Origin: Oreohelix idahoensis
Taxonomy: Eukaryota > Mollusca > Gastropoda > Stylommatophora > Oreohelicidae
DNA: 64,000 bases
Reading direction: 5' to 3'
Assembly: GCA_024509875.1 (NCBI GenBank)
Contig: JAMPIV010011333.1
Location: 434,001-498,000 of the forward strand
The position numbers and the translations under genes were made by a program. Each line of letters opens with the position of its first letter. Positions within the stretch are counted from its first letter, which is position 1. Positions 30,359 through 43,148 of the stretch are shown piece by piece. The notes under the pieces were generated by a model, which saw only the letters and a list, made by a program, of their open reading frames with translations, made no database searches and was not told the origin of the DNA.

Positions 30359-33300
30359 TCATGTGGAATCGTGTGGGCATCTGGACAGAATGTCCGCCAT
30401 TACATTATCCGAACCACGGATAGCTCGAACCGAGAAATGAAATGGTTGAAGAGCTATGGCATAACGAGTGGACCTCGAGCTCTTCAAGTTTTTGCTCTGA
30501 ATAGCAGTAAGCGCTTTCTGGTCGGTTTCCACAATGAAATGTGCGCCTAGAAGAAATCTTTGTAACTTCAGAATAGACCATACCATAGCCAATAACTCAC
30601 GGTCTAAAACCGAGTAATTCTTTTCTGCAGCATTTAATTTCCTAGAGATATACATCACCGGATGCAGAGTATCAGAATACTCCTGCATTAGTGCTGCCCC
30701 AATCCCAGTTGACGAGGCGTCACTTCGAAGAACAAAAGTCTTCTCAATAGTAGGTAACCTAAGAATAGGTGGAGATGAAAATAGGTCTTTAACCTGGTCC
30801 AATGAGGATTGACATTCTTTAGACCAGCGGATCAAATTAGGCGACCCTTTCTTCAATAAAGTAGAAAGCGGTGCCATAATGGAGGACAGATTCGGAATGA
30901 ATCGTCCGTAGAATTGGATCAAACCTAATAGACTCCTTACTTGTTTCTTTGTCTTAGGGACCGAAATGTTAAGTATTTTTGAAACATTGTGGTCCTCTGT
31001 CTTTAAAAGACCATGACCAACACGATGACCTAGGAAAGAAATCTCACTAAATCCTATAAAGGCTTTAGAGGGTTTTGCAGTCAAGTTATACTCGCGAAGA
31101 GTAGACAGTAATTCGTATAAACCCAAATAGTGATCTTCCCAGGAATCACTGAATAGACAGATATCATCTAGATATGCTATGACATCTGTACGATATGCGA
31201 GAATTCGCCGCATCATGCGTACGAATGTAGCAGGGGCGTTCATAAGACCAAAAGGCATGAAATTCCATTGGAATAAACCCCTAGGTGTAGAAAAAGCTGT
31301 AAAAGGTTTGGCACGTTCAGTTAGCGGGACTTGCCAATAACCTTTAGACAAATCTAGTTTGGTAAAGAATCTAGAATTAGAAAGTTTATTGAGTAGCTCT
31401 TCTAATGAAGGCATAGGTTCAGCGTCGAACTTCGTAACTTGGTTCAATTTGCGATAATCTACGCAAATGCGAATGTTATTATCCTTCTTTCGAACAATAA
31501 CCATAGACGAAGAGTATGCTGAAGTGGATGGTTCAATGATTTCCAAACGTATCATTTCATCCAATTCTTTTTCGACTTGAGACTGGAAATGGATAGGTAT
31601 TGGATAGGGTCTGACTCTGATAGGATTATGATCAGTTAGCACAATGTCATGTTCAATGACATGTGTGTGTCCCGGGATGTCTGTAAGAACATCCTGAAAT
31701 GTTTGCAACATCGAAGAAACTTGTCGATGTTCCTCAGCGGAAAGATTTGGAGAAACGGTCACGTTTTTCCAAGATTCCGTAGAATAAAGTGGGACCATAG
31801 AAAGAGGAAGATTGACATCAGAAAAAGTAGTTTCCTCATCCTGTATAACTGACAGCGATGAGTATTGACCATGAGGTACTTGAGAATTGTCCGTTGCCTG
31901 GAAAATAGGCTGCAAATAGTCTGGTCTTTCATGAAATTCCGTGAGCATATTTATGTGGAAAGTTTTATGCTTTCCATCAATATCGACAACATAGTCGACA
32001 TCAGAAATTTTGGAGACTATTGCATATGGACCTTTCCATGCAATTAGAAGTCTGTTCTCCCTTGAAGGAAGTAGAACGAGAGCTTTGTCACCTGGACAAA
32101 GTTGTCGTAGACATCTATTCTTATTTGCAAACTGCCTTGCCTTTTCTTTAGCAAATTCGGAAGACGAAGTTGCTAGTTTGCATGCCTCGATGATCTTTTG
32201 CCTAAGAGCAATGACGTACTCATAAGAAGATTGAGTCTCATCGCTAATATTATCGGCAGTGATTAGATCGTGAAGTAAAGACATAGGGCCGCGCGGTTGC
32301 GCGCCAAAGACAAGTTCAAAAGGGGAAAACCCCGTATGTTCATTGGGGACCTCTCTATACGCAAAGAGAGCCGCGGGTAAGACCCTGTCCCAATCCTGAG
32401 GATGATCCTCAGTTATTTTACCAAGTAAAGTTTTTAGAGTCCTATTTAAACGTTCGACCAACCCATTAGACATTGGGTGATAGATACTGCTGAGAGACCT
32501 TTTTATATGTAGCATAGACATTACCTGTGACATAGTGTCTGATATAAGTTGAGTGCCATGGTCTGACAATATTTCTCCGGGAAAACCCAAGCGAGAAAAT
32601 ATCAGCCAAAGAGCGTCTGCGATATCAGCAGTTGAGATGCTCTTGAGAGGTATTGCCTCTGGCCAACGTGTGCACATATCGACACATGTAAGAATAAATT
32701 GATGTCCTCTAGCCGACTTAATTCTAAAAGGACCGATAATATCTATTGCCATTTTTTGAAAAGGGCGAATAGGAATGTCAGCAGCCTGGATAGGCGCAGC
32801 ATGTCGTGGTCCTTTAGATTTGACCTCCTGACATACTTTGCAAGAGCGACAGTACATTCGTATGTCCTTGCTCACAAATGGCCAAAAGAAAGCCGCAAGA
32901 ACCCTCGACTTTGTACGGGAAAAACCCATATGTCCAGCACATTGCGAGTCATGAGCATGTTGCAATATTTGCAATCTCATGCTCTTAGGCACAAGAATTT
33001 GTGAATGAGTGGACGTAGTCGAGTCTTGTACCATACGTACAAGTACGCCGTTCTTCATAGAAATCCAAGATTTTCTATTAGTATTTTGATTAGGATCACC
33101 TTTTTTTGCTAGAATGAAGAATTTTTGTAAAGAAGGATCTTCTTCTTGCAATTTGATAAATGAGTCACGTGTAATAGTCAAGTGACTATTTTGTTCATTT
33201 ACTTCATCATTATTAGTTAATGAAGTTTGAGGTGGATCCAGAGCATGTGCTCTTGTGACCACCGCATTGGTAGCTTCAATGTTTTGCTCTTCCCAAACAG

Positions 33301-35317
33301 CAATCTGCTGTGGGGTACATTCCCTAACTCCGTGAATACGACCAATAATAAGGTCCGCAATAGGGTTTGGAAGTAGACACGCGTGGACCTCTCCCGTGAA
33401 GAAAGGAGTAGCAATATGTATTATGGCAGTAGGATATTTTTCCAACGTGCCACCAAATGTGACACATTTGATGACCTTTCCTGTAGCACAGAATGGATCT
33501 ACAAGAGATTGCCTAACCCCGACAGTAGTACATCCAGAATCAAACAACACCGAGACTGGATTACTATTTACAAGCCCCTTATGTAATATAAGAGAACCTC
33601 TCCCATCATGAGCAACATTAGCAGGAAGAGCGGGCAAAGGATGACCACAGCTTAGAGTACTAATGGTTTTCGGATCAAATAAAGTACTGCATTGGATACA
33701 TTTATTTGCCCTACCAAAGTCAAAAGATGAGCATCCGATAGCATTATGGTCTTTATCATTATTAACCTGTTTATCTGCTCCCTGAGATTCTTGTTGAACA
33801 GAGTTTGTCTGTTGATATCTTTTTCTCTTATGTTGCGATCTACCTCGACCATTATTGCCTCTGCAATTATCATTAAAGTCCCTACCGTAATTTTTATCCT
33901 GGTTTGAGTTCCAGTTTCCATAACTGTCATTACCATCTCTATGCTGTTGAGAACCTCTATTATCTTGGTATTGAGGTCTCTGCAAAAAATATTTTCCTCT
34001 ATACCGATTACCTTTATGAAAATTTCTAAAGTTACCGGGAATAGAATACCGTGTAATATTAGGTTGTCTCCAGTTCTGGGAAGAAGAATCACCCTGAAAT
34101 TGATCACTATGGTTCTGGGCATAATTACGGTTACTCTTTTTATTGAAATTTTGCTGGCTACCCTGAAATTTACGCATAAAATTCGGGCCATAAGGTGCTG
34201 CCGAAGCAACTGGCAGACCTTCTTTTACCTTAGAGTTGCTAATGGTTATGTGAGGATGTGCAGTAACATACTGGCTACAGTATTCTTCCATTTCTTTTAT
34301 ATTTTTAGGCTTACGCTCATGAAGAAAAGAAAGAAAAGCTTCATTAACAGAAGACATAACCTTGTCTCTAAGAAGTAAGTCCATGAGGGCTTCAAATGTA
34401 CTTTCTGTCTTAGAAAGCTCAACCCATCGTAAAAAAGTAAGACGTATGCCTGAGATGAATTCTCAGAATTCAACTCCAGTTTCTGGTAACATGTTTTTAA
34501 ATTTAAGACGATATCCGTCTTCGTTAAGTTGGTACTTCTTTAACAATGCCGCCCTGACAACCTCATAGTTGTTCTTGTCAGGCACATCTACCATACCCAA
34601 CAAAGTCAAAGCATCACCTCTAAGTATCTTGGACAGATGATAAACATATAATGTTTTATCTATATTATGCACCTTACATGCACTTTCAAATCTATCTAGA
34701 TAAAATGTTATATCATCAATTGAAGCATTGAATGCTGGTAAATTAAGCTTGAAATCAACAGCATTAGACTTATTAGCAGATGATACCTTATTAGCATCAT
34801 TAGCATTACTAGATAACTTCAACTTTTCTAACTCCAAAGCTAAGAGTTTTTCTTCATGTTCCATTTTTGCTTTTCTCTCATCAGACTCTCTTTGTAACCT
34901 TCTTTCCTCAACCTCAGCCTGTAACTTTCTTTCCTCAGCCTCAGCCTGTAACTTTTTTTCTAATCTTTTATTTTCAGCCTCTATTTCAAGTCTCTTATTT
35001 TCAGCTTCTTTTTCAAGTCTCTTATTTTCAGCTTCTTTTTCAAGTCTCTTATTTTCAACCTCAGCCTGAAGTCTCTTCTCCTGAGATTCTGCTTCTCTTT
35101 TTTGTTTTTCCATTTCCATTTGTAATCTCTTTTCATCTACCTGCATCTGCAGTTTTAAATTTTCAGCATCTATTCTCTTTTGTTCAGTTAGTTCTTTCAT
35201 TTTCTTTTCCTCCGACTTCAATGCCTTGGCATATTGAACAGTCGCAAATTCTTCTAATTTATCACCTGTCTTCCCAAGGGCTTTACCCTGCTCAATAAAG
35301 TACTCAAATGTAGACAT
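30359..35317 (-). pseudogene. Gypsy-B gag-pol polyprotein, one in-frame TGA
   Basis: ATG 35317 (MSTFEYFIEQGKALGKT), 1652 codons with a single TGA at 34463-34465 inside Gag. Gag: long charged coiled coil of repeated ENKRLEKEA units (about residues 40-165), capsid region (FNASIDDITFYLDRFE, LLRDKVMSSVNEAFLSFLHE), Asn/Gln/Arg-rich segment, then CIQCSTLFDPKTISTLSCGH. Protease: SVLFDSGCTTVGV. Integrase: AHDSQCAGHMGFSRTKSR, CRSCKVCQ, MAIDIIGPF, ILSDHGTQL, GLVERLNRTLK. RT: RKLNQVTKFDAEPMPSLEEL, LDLSKGYWQVPL, MPFGLMNAP, AYLDDICLFSD. RNase H: LRSDASSTGIGAAL, RELLAMVWSI, ETDQKAL, and C-terminal ADILSRCPHDST. All catalytic residues are present. The lone stop is a single-base lesion relative to its relative Gypsy-C. 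Confidence 0.95.
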
Positions 35318-36830
35318 GATGTCTAAAATGTGAGTACAGAACCTGAAATAATTAATTATCTTATTTCAATCTTAATAGCAACAAGACTTAATAAAGTGCT
35401 TGTATAATTACTATGTTTACTCCAATCTCTGTGGGAAACAAGACTTGACACCAATTTGTATTATCAGTTGTACAATAATATCACAAGTCACCTCTTAATT
35501 ATCAGTGCACTACCCAAATCAGTGCATAACCATCAGTTATTTATCATAACTGCACTACAATAGTGCATAAGGAAAAAACCACCAGCTAGTTATGATAAGT
35601 GCACTATAGATCAATAGTGCATGAGCATATATGTAACAATAGTGAAAGCTAACTATGCAAGAACTATGCAAACAATAACAAGACAATGTAAACAATAACA
35701 AAGTACCAACAATGTAAACAAAACAAAGATCAAAGTCAATGTAAACAATAACAAAGATCAGAGTCAATGTAAACAATAACAAAGATCAAAGTCAATGTAA
35801 ACAATAACAAAGATCAGAGTCAATGTAAACAATAACAAAGATCAAACAATACGAAAACATTCGCATAAGTCAAATAAATAAACAGCGAAACTAAAAAGAA
35901 TATGATGACAGAATGCGAAGATATGACAAACAAATGACGCTACAGTATATACACAAAAATTTACGTGAAGAACTGAATAATAGAAAAGAGGAGACCTACA
36001 AATACAAACAATTGAAATCGAAACTAAAAAACAGAAAGAAAGAGAGAAACAAAAAAAAATATACAAAAAACGAAAATAAAGCACAACTCGTCACAACTAA
36101 ACAGATATAGCAACGATTGTCGCTAGCAAATTTCACAGTAGGAAATTCGCACAGTCCCTAACGAAAACGCTAACAGTAGAACCTCTGTGACGTGGTATCA
36201 TCTACTGAAAGACACCGCCCAACCGAGAAAACCCGCAGAAATATAAACATATAAATACAAATCCAAATAACATATAACATGTAAACATATAAAGAGTGCG
36301 AAAAATGTGATAGACAGAAGGCTCAGTTAGAACATAAGGGCACAGTTCACAAACAAAACAGGCCACTTAACTTCTATGTATCCACAACGTCAGCACAGTT
36401 CAGAACAGGATGTGATCAGCATTCTTAGGACAATGATCCAACGTTGATCCATATCTGCTCTCGTAAACTGCCATGACGAAGGAAATGAGCTTCTAACAGG
36501 AAACAGCTTCTGACAGGAAACAGCTTCTGAACTTGACCTTCTGAATCTGCAACAGTAATTCTGAGACCGGAACAGTTGTTACGGCACTTGTCCTTCTTCT
36601 CAACAGATCAGGAAATCCATTCGCTCGGTACTTGTCCTTCTATTTGTAGACAAACTTCAATACCGCCGAGCAGCGCCGGGTAGTTTCAAAATATCAACAA
36701 CTGTCAGTACTGCTGCGTCTTTCAAAAAAATTTCATCAAAGGTGATGAATAGCAACTGCAATGTTGTCTTGTAGTCTGCTGATGATGTCTGGGTTTGTTG
36801 ACCCCCTTGAGAGTTGGTACCAGAATAAAC
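35318..36830 (-). other. Gypsy-B 5' leader
   Basis: About 1.5 kb leader between primer site and Gag start, unusually long. Holds the 28-bp tandem repeat at 35735-35846 and AGTGCAC/TAGTGCAT-type short inverted words at 35490-35630. No gene supported. Confidence 0.65.
35735..35846 (-). repeat. 28-bp tandem repeat in Gypsy-B leader
   Basis: Four units of GTCAATGTAAACAATAACAA + AGATCARA, starting 35735, 35763, 35791 and 35819; the purine alternates A/G between neighbours (56-bp higher-order period). Confidence 0.95.
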
Positions 36831-36846
36831 CAACTATTGGCCACCA
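36831..36846 (-). promoter_or_regulatory. Gypsy-B candidate primer-binding site
   Basis: On the minus strand TGGTGGCCAATAGTTG begins five bases inside the 5' LTR, with the TGG expected for pairing to a tRNA CCA end. The tRNA could not be assigned by eye. Confidence 0.5.
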
Positions 36847-36851
36847 TGAAT

Positions 36852-38185
36852 TGATAAGGGTGGAATTAGGATGCCGTCAAATTACCACCTCTATCGACAC
36901 CAGGTATTACAATGCAAGATGTGGGTGTCTTATCTGGTTTAGATTGTTGCTGTGTGTGTGTTGCAGTAGAACAGTTCAGGGTACACCACAGGCAACATGA
37001 CGTGTAGAGTCATAGAAATGGTAACTTCGCTTTAGGTTTATACCATTTATTGCACGCCACAAAACAGTCATGATACTTATGTTATCATCGGCATAGTACA
37101 ACGAATGCAGCATTCAAACTCATGTTAACTGACAGTCATGTAGAAGTCAATACTCAATAGTTGTATGGAAAACAAATATCATAGCGAAGCTTGATAAATA
37201 ATACATATAACTTCTGCAACCGTGGTCAGCTGCAGATCCTTAATGTTCATAGACAATAATAATTATTCCTTCCTGATGCTAGCAGATCAGATGTATACAA
37301 TACGTCCGTTTACTGTCTGCACGTGAGTAGCATACATGGATTACAGGTCAGCTCGACCTTTATAACCTTCCTAAGTCTAACCATCTGACTTGGACGTGAT
37401 CTCTGATATAACGAATCCTGGAACACAGACAATAGTCTTGTTGGTCTAGAGCGACCCATAGATATATAACTAGTTCAGGTATAAAGATACCGGTGACTTA
37501 ATCCTAGTCAAAGTACCTCTCCATTTTGAATCACACAGGCGAGCAAAAAGGCGACAAAATGACGAACCTCTAGATGATAGCCTAAAGTTCGATACAAGAG
37601 GAATTACCTTATTTCGGAAAATCAACCATGAACATATGCCTCCAGGCAGGCTTGAATAATACGGGGAAATAGTCTAGTTAGCTAACTAACTCACAAAGAC
37701 AATGTATTTCCCTCAGAGAATCACAAGACGCAGTCGCGTCCGCTCGCTAATCAGTCCATTTCTCAACTGCCCGACCTGGGCGGAACAACAAAACGACAAC
37801 CCAGTCGAGACATGCGCAGAGTGACAATCTCTGAGTCGCTGTTCACAATAAGACGATTCTAAGAACATTCGAGATAAAAGTCTTACACAGTCGCGCCTTT
37901 TATGGACATGAACAGAAGCGTTAAGAAAGGTTTCAAACATCTACAACAGTTGACTGATACTACCAAATAAGGAGATATGGTCACGCTTCGTTCAAGACAT
38001 TATAGACCGAACGTGTCTCTATACAAGAGGAGGTAAACTCATAAAAAATAGCAGTATCGATATATCGGGTTCTGTCCCTTTGACCATAAAATATATATAA
38101 CATGCATTTCAGTCAAATAATGATCATACATACGAAAAACGATCATACAAAGACTTTGGAAAAAAGTAATTATTTGTGCGTAACA
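36852..38185 (-). repeat. Gypsy-B 5' LTR
   Basis: 1334 bp, nearly identical to 28262-29595; carries the promoter of the element. A 75-codon frame common to both LTRs has no recognisable domain. Confidence 0.95.
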
Positions 38186-38190
38186 GGTTG
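38186..38190. repeat. Right target-site duplication of Gypsy-B (GGTTG)
   Basis: Identical to 28257-28261. Confidence 0.95.
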
Positions 38191-38379
38191 TTTTTAAAGA
38201 TATATATGATGGATGACTGTTTCAACTCAAAGTTTATAGACCGGAGAGCAATTTATGTTTGATGATAATTTTGCAGGTGATGTAGTGGTGATAGTAGTGT
38301 CCTCACACAGATGTAATTCTTCTTCGTTCACCCTCAGATGTTAACTTGAATATGTTCAAAGACAGCAGTGGTCAGCTTG

Positions 38380-38720
38380 AGGCTGTTGATATCTCCGTAG
38401 TTTTTTTTCCAGGAATGGTATTGGTGATGGACATATGCGCTGTCTGTTCCTCATATGTTGAGCATCTTTGAAGCAGATGTTCAGCAGTCATTTTATCGGT
38501 GCCACAGTCACGTTCATTAGTAGTTCATGTCTTTAACTTGTTGAACAGATGATATCCCAATCTGTTGCGATCTGTGTGAAGTCTGAAGATTACCACTTGT
38601 TCACTTCTGCTGAGCTGGTAATATGCATCATTTTTTGGTGGCTTGGATTCTCTGCTTCCCACTTGCTCCTGTTTCTGCGCTTGATAAAACTCTTGGCCTC
38701 TTCATAAGTTATACTTGTGT
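38380..38720 (-). pseudogene. LINE 3' fragment with zinc-finger-like C-terminus
   Basis: The minus strand reads NDAYYQLSRSEQVVIFRLHT, DRNRLGYHLFNKLK, a stop, then CGTDKMTAEHLLQRCSTYEE. The IFRLRTGHNRL...C-C-G...AEHxLQxC pattern is the C-terminal zinc motif after RNase H-type sequence of several LINE clades. Only about 100 codons remain, with at least one stop. Confidence 0.65.
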
Positions 38721-40159
38721 CGAGGTAAATGACCCTCCTCATTCACAAACGTCTCAAAATAATGAAAGCTGAACCAAAGCAGATAACGCTTATTGAAAAT
38801 GTCAAAGATATATCATTTCGTAATGTCATGAAGCGGCAAAAATTCTCTGGTAATGTAATATGTCTTTTAAGATCGTTCGGACCTGAATTATATTTGACAA
38901 ATATATAGTAAAACTATTACGAAATCTAGGGAATATCGTTTGGAATCACTGTAGGATGTTATTGGGGACAAATTGTAGGGTTTACTACAAATGTTACACA
39001 AATAGGCTTGATGGGCTGTGTCGTAGATTTTGGATAGGTATTTAAGATATATTCAGGTCCCGTCTGAACAGAACTGAAACAGGTGGTAACTCAGTGAGAG
39101 ATAAGGTAAAGAAATAGATTTCACGAGTGAAATGGTGAAAAAGGTAGAGTCTGTCCCTGGATTGAGAAGATACTCTAGTCCAGCCTATCGTTACGACTGT
39201 AATTTGTTTATCAGACAGTTTACCTTTCCGTATATATATTAACATATACACTATAACCACTCACATACACATACACAGAGATAAGTGACGACAACTTGAC
39301 GTACAAACGTGAAACTATAGTAAATGGAGTAGGGATATTGGGCCGAGCTGACCAACACAGGTAATTAAGTTTTATGTTAAGTTTATTTATCATAAAGAAA
39401 CTTCACAACATCCAGTATCAATATCAATAGAAAAATCACAGGTTACAGAAATAATAATGAATTAAACCCATAAGTGCAATTCTCTCTATTGAGACAAGGT
39501 CGCGCTAGAAGAGGTTATTAACCCCCAAAAGGTCAAAAGATTTGCGCTATGGTATAGAATTTGACTATTCTGTAAAGAATAGAGTTCCTAATTAATCTAT
39601 CCTGAAAATAACAGTATTAGCAAACAAAAGAAAGGAAATAAACAAAGTGAGTACAATGATTATATAACAGAAGAATTATTCACTCCACGTTCTCTCGCTT
39701 CTGACAAACCTGTGGCCACATTCAGTCACGCTTACCTAATTGTTGATCAACAACATCTGGAACATATCTCCGTTGTACAATCAAAGAATCCAGTGTTGGG
39801 TTTTTTGGCAAAATAAGCCCCAGTTCCTCCAAGACTTTTTAATCCTCTTATTGGGGAACGCTTACTTTGTTACTGTTAATTGGATCTGTTTATGTCACAT
39901 CAATTAGTCCAGGTAGGTAATTAATCACGAGATCTAGAATTCACAGTGTACAGCAGCTTGTAATTTCGATAGTTAAAGAAAATGTCAGGTGGGTAAATCT
40001 TTCTGGATAAATCCTCGCCACAACACACAGTGGTCGGTAGTCTGGTAGTGTTATGTTTGATAACTTCGCCACAGCGGGCTGAATGTAAATAAAAAAATGG
40101 AAAAAGAAATCTGGGTAGCTATATGTCCAGTTAAATTAATTCTTATAGTCTTTTGGTTG

Positions 40160-40206
<47 letters not shown>

Positions 40207-41625
40207 GTGAAACAAGAGGGCCAAACATGTCAACCTCGAAGACCCGATATTTACATAAGAATGTTTTTGGTACTATTGGACTTAGACCCGTTTTCTCAGA
40301 TTGAGGCCGCTTGTAGGTTTGGGTTTATGATCCGTACTAAGTATAGGAAGAAAATACAAGACATTTAACCACAATATAGTATTCTATCCTAACCCGCGTA
40401 AAGGTATAATTTATTATCCACTCGGTTATTAATATTTGATTAAAAACCACAAATGTATAGCTTCTCTTATCGTTTTTATTAACCCGTGAAATAAGCGCTA
40501 GTCATTTACAAAATTACACATAACGGATTAGATATAAATATATATTTCGTCAGTACTACATTGCCTAGTGCATTTACTAGTCACTTAAAATATCTCTTTC
40601 CTGGGTGATAGCGAGTAATTAAATTTACTTTTCAGCCGGAAAAATTAGCTATATGTTATTTTAATTCGCTAGTCAATTAACACAGAAAAATCCTAGTGAA
40701 ATATAATGACGGACTTTAACAATTAAATCACTTAAAATGCTAGTATAAATATTTACCGCAACACAGAAATTCACAGAAATCTGGGGAAATCTGCGGTAGA
40801 TTTCTGAATGAAAGCTAATTTTCTCCCCTCTGCCGACCGCATAGACTTTGGCAGCGAGCAAACCGTCTTTTGATCTCGGCTCGTTCTGGGACTCACGAAC
40901 AGACGGATGAAGTCGGTAACTGTGGTTATCGCCCATTGAGTTTTTTTCATTCGCTTAAGTCTCCCTTGATTTTACAAATAGACGTCCCGTTCTTTTTCTA
41001 CGTGCATCATAGTCTGATCTGTCACAATTTCAACGATTGCCCAATCGCTCGCGTGATAATCCACCTCTTACTGTCTAGTTGTTTACCTGTCCCCTCGTGG
41101 ATTAGTTAATGGGTCTATTTTTAAACATTTCTAATGCCTGTAAGACAATAGAGAAAAGAAAAATAGGTGTGGCTACAATTATGAGTGAGACGGCTATCGA
41201 TGTGTAGGGGTTCTGCGTTAACCAAACGTGCATACTAATAAGGAAGTAAAGGTTGGAGCCATGTGGGAGCAAAGACGTGCTGATATATGTAATCTATTTA
41301 CATAATCTGTCACAGGCTGAAAATGTTGAGTCGGAAAGATATTGCAAAGAATGCCTTCCGTTACGTTCACTTATCCACTATATAAGGAAGCGATGAAATT
41401 CAAATTGGACACACACGCTACGAAAGTATGTCGATGAAGCAGACGTCTGTATGAAAGCTTGATCTTATCATTTGCATCGAAGCCTCCACAGTACAAGTTA
41501 GAAGAATACTGCCATTGTGTGCAATCAAATTCTCAACAACTGCAGTCGACGTAGTACCTGTTAAACTGAGGGTATCAATCAGTGTGTACCACGGAACACT
41601 AAAACAGGGTGAAACGTGAATAGTG
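38721..41625. other. Non-coding region
   Basis: About 2.9 kb with no recognised gene or transposon core, apart from the (CT)n at 40163-40204. Some stretches (39360-40400, 40400-41100) might be old LTRs but no paired copy is present here. Confidence 0.45.
40163..40204. repeat. (CT)n microsatellite
   Basis: About 21 uninterrupted CT units. Confidence 0.97.
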
Positions 41626-41925
41626 GATCATCATTGCTACCTGGCCTCAGCATTGTGACTTAGGACCAGGAGTCGTAACCACTTCAATCCTGTGTGTAAC
41701 TCGTGCGCCAACAGATCATTACTGCTACCTGGCCTCAGCATTGTGACTTAGGAGTCGTAGCCATTTCAATCATGTGTGTAACTCGTGCACTCATTAGATC
41801 ATCGGTGTTACCTGGCCTCAGCATTGTGACTTAGGACCAGGGGTCGTAACCACTTCAATCTTGTGTGTAACACGTGCACCAGTAGATCATCACTGTTACC
41901 TGGCCTCAGTATTGTGACTTTGAGA
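41626..41925. repeat. Tandem array, ~83-88-bp unit, four copies
   Basis: Units start GATCATyryTGyTACCTGGC at 41626, 41714, 41797 and 41885, each continuing CTCAGCATTGTGACTTAGGA and GTCGTAACCACTTCAATC. The last copy is partial. The segment just before and in the first unit matches, inverted, the LINE 3' tail at 2268-2340. Confidence 0.9.
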
Positions 41926-42199
41926 ACCAGAAATTTATGCACGTGATACAAGCTAAGTCCGAGTAACAAGAATATTCCATCAAATCTAACACAACTGTGT
42001 ATGATGATACAAACTATTATTGACACTAATTATTGTTACTGAATTCTCTCGTGCAATTTTGTTGTGTAAATTATACTTGACATTTTTTTTCTTAACTATA
42101 TAATTGTTAAAACATTTAAAATAATCTGATTAATTTTATATCTAAAGTTATTGAACTATTTTCAATGTTCAGTATTTTAAAGTAATCTTCAAGTGGTAG
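41926..42199. other. AT-rich spacer before Gypsy-C
   Basis: No feature seen. Ends with GGTAG at 42195-42199, the probable left duplication of Gypsy-C. Confidence 0.5.
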
Positions 42200-43148
42200 T
42201 GTTACGACGGTTATTTGGCTGACACGTCGTAAACTTGAATGATACTTAGATTTTGGTTTATTGTCAATAACATCCACTGACTTAAAACTTTGTCAGTATA
42301 GGTCGAGCTTACAGGTAGCCAACTAAAGTGCCAACGTAAATTGTAGTATGGTGAGGGTCGAATAGATAGACCAACGTTAATATATGTCCAACGGCAATAA
42401 CAGAGTCGTTGACCAATGAATAAATATTATATAGTTGACCCATGGGCTGGTATGTTAGTTTTTCAACAACGATCTTTATTTTGACGAACACGAAGACGAT
42501 ATACATGTAGATTAGACATACTCTTTCATTAACAGTTGCATATTGAATCAAGCATATAGAGCGTGAATATAATAGTAATGATCACTTTGATTGACCTCGT
42601 AAATAATCTTGTGGTTTAAAGATCCCCTTCTAATAAAATATTTAAGACGCCGGGTATATTCACTGGAAATACGACAGTGCATTTAACTTCAAATGTAGTC
42701 CAGCAGAGGATCCGGACACACTAGCGGCCAGTCATCAAGAACCGTGCCGAAGCCCTACCTAGATCTTGCTGAGAACTTATAATTAAAGTATCACGTTGAG
42801 ATACAAGTAAAATGAGCCATGATTTGGCTAAGGCTATCACTTCACCCTGGAAGGTAGCATAACACTTAATAATTAATTCTTCCCACAATAAGGGACTACT
42901 AGACCAGAACAACGTCTGTCTTCATTCACCGGCATTTTGGATCTCCCTGACGCGTAAGCGCTCTTTGGCAACAATAAAACCGATCGCTCCAAGTTGTGCT
43001 CTTTAGTGCAAAAATTGGTACGTAAATAATCAAACTTATATTACTTACACAGATGCGTACAAACAGCGCATATAACAAAGTTAGACTTTGGCATCTAGAA
43101 CTGTTAAGTCTCGCACCCTTAACTCCTATGCGAAAAAAGGACTTAACA
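42200..43148 (-). repeat. Gypsy-C 3' LTR
   Basis: 949 bp; pairs with 51235-52186 with scattered substitutions and small indels. Contains an 80-codon frame shared with the other LTR, without recognisable domain. Confidence 0.92.

Larger units (their letters stand above)
28262..38185 (-). mobile_element. Gypsy-B, full-length Ty3/gypsy LTR retrotransposon of Gmr1-like order
   Basis: A 9924-bp element with 1334-bp LTRs (TGATAAGGG...GCGTAACA) and a perfect 5-bp target duplication. It lies on the minus strand, so the right LTR is 5'. One long gag-pol frame (30359-35317) is broken only by a single TGA. Pol order is protease, integrase, reverse transcriptase, RNase H, i.e. integrase before RT, known from Gmr1-like Ty3/gypsy elements. 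LTRs show only about two visible differences (GGTTTTAGG against GGAATTAGG near the ends), indicating recent insertion. Confidence 0.95.

Noticed and set aside
41626..41925. CRISPR-like spacing of repeats
   Set aside because: Units are head-to-tail satellites with no unique spacers, in eukaryotic DNA.
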